Translations under genes and position numbers: made by a program | Notes under the pieces: model-generated | The model's input: only the letters and a program-made list of their open reading frames with translations | Told to the model about the DNA's origin: nothing | The model's database searches: none | Origin: Prolixibacteraceae bacterium | GTDB taxonomy: Bacteria > Bacteroidota > Bacteroidia > Bacteroidales > Prolixibacteraceae | Assembly (NCBI GenBank): GCA_025355875.1 | Contig: JANXYV010000185.1 | Location: forward strand, 1-59,061 | Reading direction: 5' to 3' | DNA: 59,061 nt | Part shown: piece after piece, positions 54,252 to 59,061 of the stretch | How positions within the stretch are numbered: position 1 is the first letter of the stretch | Layout: each line of letters starts with the position of its first letter

Positions 54252-56438
54252 TCAATTCCCCAATTCAAGCTGGTTTTTCACCAACTGGTAGTATGCACCT
54301 TTTGTAGCAGTCAATTCTTCGTGGTTGCCAATTTCAACAATACTTCCCCGGTCGAGAACAACAATCTGGTGCGCATTTTTCACAGTGCTCAGCCGGTGTG
54401 CCACAACTACCACTGTTTTTCCGGCAAAAAACTCATCCAGGTTTTCCAGAATTACTTTCTCGTTGTTGGCATCCAACGCATTGGTGGCCTCGTCGAAAAA
54501 AATGAATTCCGGATTTTTATAGATAGCCCGGGCGATTAATATCCGCTGTTTCTGTCCCTGGCTCAGGCCAACTCCTTCCGCACCGATTTTCGTGTTATAA
54601 TTCAGTGGCAAGGTTTCAATAAATTCCTGAATGTTTGCCATCCTGACCGCATAGCTAAGCCTTTCCTTGTCGATTTCCTCATTTCCGATCCCGATGTTAC
54701 TTGCAATGGTGTTCGAAAAAATAAAACCATCCTGCATAACGGCTCCGCATTTGCTGCGCCACCAATGTTGTTCGTAGGCTGCCAAATCAGAATTTCCAAT
54801 CTGAATGGAGCCTGAAACCGGTGGATAGAATCCCAAAAGGAGCTTTATCAAGGTTGTTTTACCGCTTCCGCTGGTGCCAACAATTGCGGTCACTTTCCCT
54901 TGTGGAATTACTAGGTTGATGTTGTTCAGCACCTTGGGTGAGCGCGGACCTTCATATTGAAAAATTAAATCAGATATGGTGACATCGGCAGAAGCAGGCA
55001 ATGTATTCAGTTTTCCTTTCTGATCTTCATCTTCATCCTTGTGGTTATGGATCTCGCTAAGTCGTTCAAGACTTATTTTTGCATCCTGAGCAACCTGCAT
55101 AAACTCAATCATCTGTTCGAGCGGACTGTTCATCTGTCCTATTATATATTGTACGGCCAGCATCATACCCAGGGTCATATTCCCATGAACGACTGCGGTT
55201 GCCGCAAGAACGGTGATGAAAATGTTTTTGGTTTCGTTAATGAAAACCGACCCGGCCTGCTGGTATTGCTGGAGCGACAGGTTGCTTACATTCACCTTAA
55301 ACAATCGGGCCTGAATGCGTTCCCACTCCCAACGTTTTTGACGTTCATAATTGTTCAGTTTAATTTCCTGCATTCCGTTGATCAACTGGATAAGTTTGCT
55401 TTGATTGTCGGACAACTGGGTGAAACGTTTGAATTCGAGTTCACGACGTTTCGCGAGGAACAGAAATATCCAGGCGATATACAAAGCTGATCCGAACAGA
55501 AAAACCAGGAAAATGGTCACACTGTAAAAAACCAGGACGATGCTGAAAATGATGATATTGAAGAATGAAAATACAACCTGAAGCGATTGTGAGGTCAGAA
55601 ACCGTTCGATCCGGTTATGATCGCCGATGCGCTGAAGCAAATCACCGATCATTTTGGTGTCGAAAAACCCGATCGGCATTTTCATGAGCTTGATCAGGAA
55701 GTCGGAGATGATACTTATATTAATGCGTGTGCTGATGTGAAGCAATATCCACGACCGGATAAAATCCACCGTCATCCGGCTCAGGAAAAGCATCATTTGG
55801 GCAGCCAGTACCAAATAAATGAAGTTGATGTCCTGTGTATTGATGCCGACATCGACAATACTCTGGGTCAAAAATGGAAAGATTAACTGAATCAAACTTC
55901 CGGCAATAAAGCCGATGATCAGCTGAACGACCAGCTTTCGGTGGGGTTTCAGATATTTAAGAAGAAACCTGAAATTGCTTCGGTCCATATTTTCGCCTTC
56001 CAGTTCAAAGAACTTCGGAGTCGGTTCAAAAAGCAGGCAAATCCCTTTTTGTTCACCATGCCCGACCGTGGCCAGCCAGTGTTTTTTAAATTCGGTTTCG
56101 GAATAGATAACCAGGCCAAATGCCGGATCAGAAACGTAAACCTTGCCTTTGCGGTATAGATAAACTACTACAAAATGCTCCTGATCCCAGTGAACCATAC
56201 AGGGTTTTGGCGCTTCAATCAGCTGCTCAAAAGTAACCCTGGCGCCGATGGTCCGGAATCCGATGGTTTCAGCAGCATCGCTCAATCCTAACAAAGAAAC
56301 GCCTTCGCGGGTGATGTGCGCCAGTTCACGAAGCTTCTGCAATGAATAGGTCTTCCCGTAAAATGCGGCAATCATCCGCAGGCACGAAGGTCCGCAATCC
56401 ATGGCATCATATTGTTTGAAAAAAGGAAATTTTGGCAT
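54252..56438 (-). CDS. C39 peptidase-containing ABC exporter
   Basis: 728 aa from the ATG at 56438 (MPKFPFFKQYDAMDCGPSC); an in-frame start 63 nt upstream lacks support. The peptidase domain (1-130) has Cys15, His88 (HWDQEHFVVVY) and Asp104 (YVSDPAFG), so it should be active on double-glycine leaders. A six-helix transmembrane domain follows (about 160-450). The ABC domain has Walker A GTSGSGKTT, signature LSQGQKQR and Walker B FIFFDEATNALD. It would process and export a peptide with the HlyD-type adaptor. No double-Gly precursor gene or TolC is visible nearby. Confidence 0.92.
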   Translation of the reverse strand: MPKFPFFKQYDAMDCGPSCLRMIAAFYGKTYSLQKLRELAHITREGVSLLGLSDAAETIGFRTIGARVTFEQLIEAPKPCMVHWDQEHFVVVYLYRKGKVYVSDPAFGLVIYSETEFKKHWLATVGHGEQKGICLLFEPTPKFFELEGENMDRSNFRFLLKYLKPHRKLVVQLIIGFIAGSLIQLIFPFLTQSIVDVGINTQDINFIYLVLAAQMMLFLSRMTVDFIRSWILLHISTRINISIISDFLIKLMKMPIGFFDTKMIGDLLQRIGDHNRIERFLTSQSLQVVFSFFNIIIFSIVLVFYSVTIFLVFLFGSALYIAWIFLFLAKRRELEFKRFTQLSDNQSKLIQLINGMQEIKLNNYERQKRWEWERIQARLFKVNVSNLSLQQYQQAGSVFINETKNIFITVLAATAVVHGNMTLGMMLAVQYIIGQMNSPLEQMIEFMQVAQDAKISLERLSEIHNHKDEDEDQKGKLNTLPASADVTISDLIFQYEGPRSPKVLNNINLVIPQGKVTAIVGTSGSGKTTLIKLLLGFYPPVSGSIQIGNSDLAAYEQHWWRSKCGAVMQDGFIFSNTIASNIGIGNEEIDKERLSYAVRMANIQEFIETLPLNYNTKIGAEGVGLSQGQKQRILIARAIYKNPEFIFFDEATNALDANNEKVILENLDEFFAGKTVVVVAHRLSTVKNAHQIVVLDRGSIVEIGNHEELTATKGAYYQLVKNQLELGN

Positions 56439-56875
56439 GTTCAGTTCAATGTTGCTCAAAAATAACAGATTTAAATGAATCTGCTCATTTCCGGGATTCA
56501 TTCATGCAAATAATTAGGTTTCGGGTCTTTTTCCATGAATACTTCAGTCTTTACTGGCGGAATTGGAGGTTTAATCAAAACTTAACCATTTCTCCGATCA
56601 TAATACCTGAAAAATCAAATAACCGTGTATCGACCTGTTTTCCATCATTTTGAAAAAGTGAAATTCCAAATGATTTGAAAAAATTAACCCGGGAAAAATT
56701 TCGGGCCAAGAAAAAAATATTAAAAAACATGTTTTTATGCTAACTTACTGTATTGTAGCTTGTTAATGTGGTTTGTTAAATAAGCTTAAAATGCACAAAC
56801 TGTTGATATTCTTAAACTTTAAGTTCCTTATCACAAGGGTTTCACCATAACAAAACCATGTTAAGCCTGTGCAAA
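56439..56875. other. Intergenic region between the divergent exporter and EF-G2 genes
   Basis: About 440 bp, AT-rich. No ORF with a recognisable product, no RNA gene and no strong hairpin seen. It must hold the exporter promoter, but no clear TAnnTTTG box is found on the minus strand near 56450-56650. Confidence 0.4.
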
Positions 56876-56905
56876 TTGGTTGTTAAGTAATTATTACTAA
56901 TTTTG
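56876..56905 (+). promoter_or_regulatory. Promoter of the EF-G2 gene
   Basis: TTG (56876-56878), 19-bp spacer, TAATTTTG (56898-56905): a full-consensus promoter about 70 bp before the ATG at 56974. Confidence 0.8.
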
Positions 56906-56973
56906 GTCGCCTCTCTTCCGGCCCGTATCGGAAAGTGGCTGTTGAACGAAAAGAAAACCAATAATAAATCAAT

Positions 56974-59061
56974 ATGAAAGTCTATAAAACAGATGAAATT
57001 CGCAACATTACACTAATTGGTAATGCTGGCAGTGGGAAAACCACCCTTGCAGAAGCTATGCTTTTCGAGGGTGGAGTAATCAACCGCAGAGGTGACGTTG
57101 GAGCAAAAAATACCGTTTCCGATTACCACCTGATTGAGCAGGAATACGGGAATTCCGTGTTTTCATCGCTCATGTACACCGAAGTCAATGGCAAAAAGAT
57201 CAACATTCTGGATACTCCCGGAATGGACGATTTTTGTGGAGGAGTAGTTGCTTCACTTCAGGTTGCGCCTCTTGCCCTGATGGTAATTGATGCTTCCACC
57301 GGGATTGGTGCCGGAACTGAATCGGCTTTTCGTCATGCTGAAGCAGCCAATAACAAACTCATTTTTGTATTGAACCACCTGGATAACGAGAATGCCAATT
57401 ATGACCAGGACGTCGAAAATCTTAAAGGCAAGTTCGGCAATAAAGTTACCGTTGTGCAGTATCCTGTTGAAACCGGGATCGGCTTCAACTCGATTGTGGA
57501 TGTACTGAAAATGAAAATGTATAAATACGGGCCTGATGGCGGAAAACCTCAGGTTTTCGATATTCCGGCTTCCGAAAAAGAACGTGCCGATAAACTCCAT
57601 AACGAACTGGTTGAGATGGCCGCCGAAAATGAAGAATCGCTCATGGAACTCTTCTTTGAACAGGGTGAATTGTCAGAAGAGGATATGAGAAGAGGAATCA
57701 GAACCGGTATGACCAAACGTGATTTATTCCCTGTATTTTGTGTTTCAGCCAAGAAGAATATGGGTGTTGGCCGGTTACTCGAATTTGTCTGTAACATTGC
57801 CCCGGCTCCTTACCAGGTGCCCATGCGCGAAATCGTTCAGGGAAAGCCAGTCGTGATGAGCGAATCGAACCCGATTTCCCTGTTTGTATTCAAAACTGCC
57901 ATTGAGCCCCACGTTGGCGAAGTGACTTACTTTAAAGTCATGTCAGGAAAGGTAACTGAAGGGAAAGACCTTTATAATACCTTCAACAATGGTAAAGAGA
58001 GGATTTCGCAACTTTTTGTTACTGCCGGGAAAAACCGCACTGCTGTTGCCGAACTCGTTGCCGGTGATATTGGCTGCACCGTGAAGCTGAAAGACACCAA
58101 ATTCAACCAAACACTTTGCGAAAAAGAATTGGATCTGAAATTTGCCCCAATCAAGTTCCCTGAACCAAAATTCAGGGTTGCAGTAAATGCGGCCTCGGAA
58201 ACTGACGATGAAAAAGTGGGTGAAATTCTTCACAAAATGAAGGATGAAGATCCTACCTATATTGTCAACTATTTCAAGGAACTGAAACAATTGATCGTTG
58301 AAGGACAGGGAGAATACCACCTGAATACTTTAAAATGGTATTTCGATCACATACATAAAATCGACATCGAATTTAAGGCTCCGAAAATTCCTTACCGCGA
58401 AACCATTACCAAATCTGCGATGGGCGATTACCGTCATAAAAAACAATCGGGTGGTTCAGGACAGTTTGGTGAAGTGTATATGCTGATTCAGCCATACTCA
58501 GAAAATATGAAGCATCCAACCGAATTCCCGGTTCGTGGTGTTGAAGAGCACATCCTCCCATGGGGCGGTAAACTCGTTTTCCATAACTGTATCGTTGGAG
58601 GTGCTATCGATGCTCGCTTCCTGCCGGCTATCGTGAAAGGTATCATGGAGAAGATAGAAGAAGGTCCTTTGACCGGTTCGTATGCCCGTGATATCGCGGT
58701 TTATGTTTATGATGGCAAGATGCACCCTGTAGATTCGAACGAAATCTCGTTCAGACTTGCAGGACGTCATGCATTCAGAGAAGCCTTTAAAAACGCAGGT
58801 CCAAAGATTCTTGAGCCGGTTTATGATGTGGCAGTTACTGTTCCTGAAGACAAGATGGGTGATATCATGACTGACCTCCAGGGTCGTCGCGCAGTCATCA
58901 TGGGTATGGACAGCGAAGGTACCTATCAGACCATCAAGGCCAAGGTTCCCCTGGCTGAAATGAACCGTTACTCTACCGCTTTGAGCTCTCTGACCAGTGG
59001 TCGTGCCAGCTATACATTAGCATTTGCTGAGTATGCAATGGTGCCGCCCGATGTGCAGACC
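56974..59061 (+). CDS. fusA2: EF-G paralog (EF-G2), truncated by window end
   Basis: 696 codons seen and still open. The overall EF-G layout is kept: G domain, domain II (SLFVFKTAIEPHVGEVTYFK), III, IV (QSGGSGQFGEVYMLIQPY) and V (LQGRRAVIMGMDSEG). The G1 P-loop is GNAGSGKTT. The RGIT switch I motif is not found, the G3 motif is DTPGM instead of DTPGH (Met84 for the catalytic His), and G4 is NHLD instead of NKMD. It therefore resembles the Bacteroides EF-G2 reported to act in translation without GTP hydrolysis. It has its own promoter and stands apart from the str operon that holds fusA. Confidence 0.9.
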   Translation, partial: MKVYKTDEIRNITLIGNAGSGKTTLAEAMLFEGGVINRRGDVGAKNTVSDYHLIEQEYGNSVFSSLMYTEVNGKKINILDTPGMDDFCGGVVASLQVAPLALMVIDASTGIGAGTESAFRHAEAANNKLIFVLNHLDNENANYDQDVENLKGKFGNKVTVVQYPVETGIGFNSIVDVLKMKMYKYGPDGGKPQVFDIPASEKERADKLHNELVEMAAENEESLMELFFEQGELSEEDMRRGIRTGMTKRDLFPVFCVSAKKNMGVGRLLEFVCNIAPAPYQVPMREIVQGKPVVMSESNPISLFVFKTAIEPHVGEVTYFKVMSGKVTEGKDLYNTFNNGKERISQLFVTAGKNRTAVAELVAGDIGCTVKLKDTKFNQTLCEKELDLKFAPIKFPEPKFRVAVNAASETDDEKVGEILHKMKDEDPTYIVNYFKELKQLIVEGQGEYHLNTLKWYFDHIHKIDIEFKAPKIPYRETITKSAMGDYRHKKQSGGSGQFGEVYMLIQPYSENMKHPTEFPVRGVEEHILPWGGKLVFHNCIVGGAIDARFLPAIVKGIMEKIEEGPLTGSYARDIAVYVYDGKMHPVDSNEISFRLAGRHAFREAFKNAGPKILEPVYDVAVTVPEDKMGDIMTDLQGRRAVIMGMDSEGTYQTIKAKVPLAEMNRYSTALSSLTSGRASYTLAFAEYAMVPPDVQT

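Overview
The window is chromosomal DNA of a member of the Bacteroidota. The evidence is perfect TAnnTTTG (-7) promoter boxes with TTG about 18-20 nt upstream, a single str/S10/spc/alpha ribosomal cluster without tuf, a zinc-free L36, a Bacteroidota-type integrase with BT4734-type primase genes, and an EF-G2 paralog. The family cannot be fixed from sequence alone. An anaerobic Marinilabiliales/Prolixibacteraceae-like organism would fit, but that is inference.

Region 1 (1-20291) is the right part of an integrative element. It is bounded at 20245-20291 by a duplicated 3' half of a tRNA-Lys(CTT) gene. Next to this come a tyrosine integrase, an unknown 691-aa gene, two HTH_17/excisionase-type genes and a BT4734/PriCT-2/DUF3987 replication pair. 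The left end of the element lies outside the window. Its main cargo (36-11045, all on the minus strand) is a tightly packed restriction/defence cluster: 75-aa ORF, 59-aa HTH, Vsr endonuclease, m5C methyltransferase, a protein carrying two GHKL ATPase domains (one MutL/Hsp90-like, one histidine-kinase-like), a receiver-domain protein, an unknown 255-aa protein, then after a 141-bp gap a MutL/MORC-like GHKL ATPase, a Z1 helicase-like ATPase and a DUF4420 PD-(D/E)XK nuclease. The last three match the core of mza-type defence. Joining them to a methylase/Vsr pair and a kinase/receiver pair makes this the best candidate for a poorly described system.

Region 2 (20292-36081) is core chromosome with traces of rearrangement. 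It holds an outer-membrane barrel gene broken by an in-frame TAG and a PQQ-like beta-propeller protein. The branched-chain amino acid genes ilvD-ilvB-ilvN follow, preceded by a leader peptide rich in Ile/Val/Leu and a terminator/antiterminator pair that reads as classic ribosome-mediated attenuation. ilvC lies 7 kb further on, separated from ilvN by a methanol-type corrinoid methyltransferase module (MtaC, MtaB, a CobW-type GTPase and a RamA-like activase) and two AraC-type regulator genes, the first frameshifted. Palindromic repeats are scattered through this part, and two copies of one repeat family in the window lie in frame inside genes.

Region 3 (36150-53454, minus strand) is the universal ribosomal cluster from rpsL to rplQ. 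map is missing between secY and infA. Two good tandem promoters precede rpsL.

Region 4 (53535-59061) has a very short HlyD-type adaptor, a C39-peptidase ABC exporter and, on the plus strand, an EF-G paralog (EF-G2) that runs off the window. The paralog has lost the catalytic His of the G3 motif and the RGIT switch I motif, so it is probably not an ordinary GTPase.
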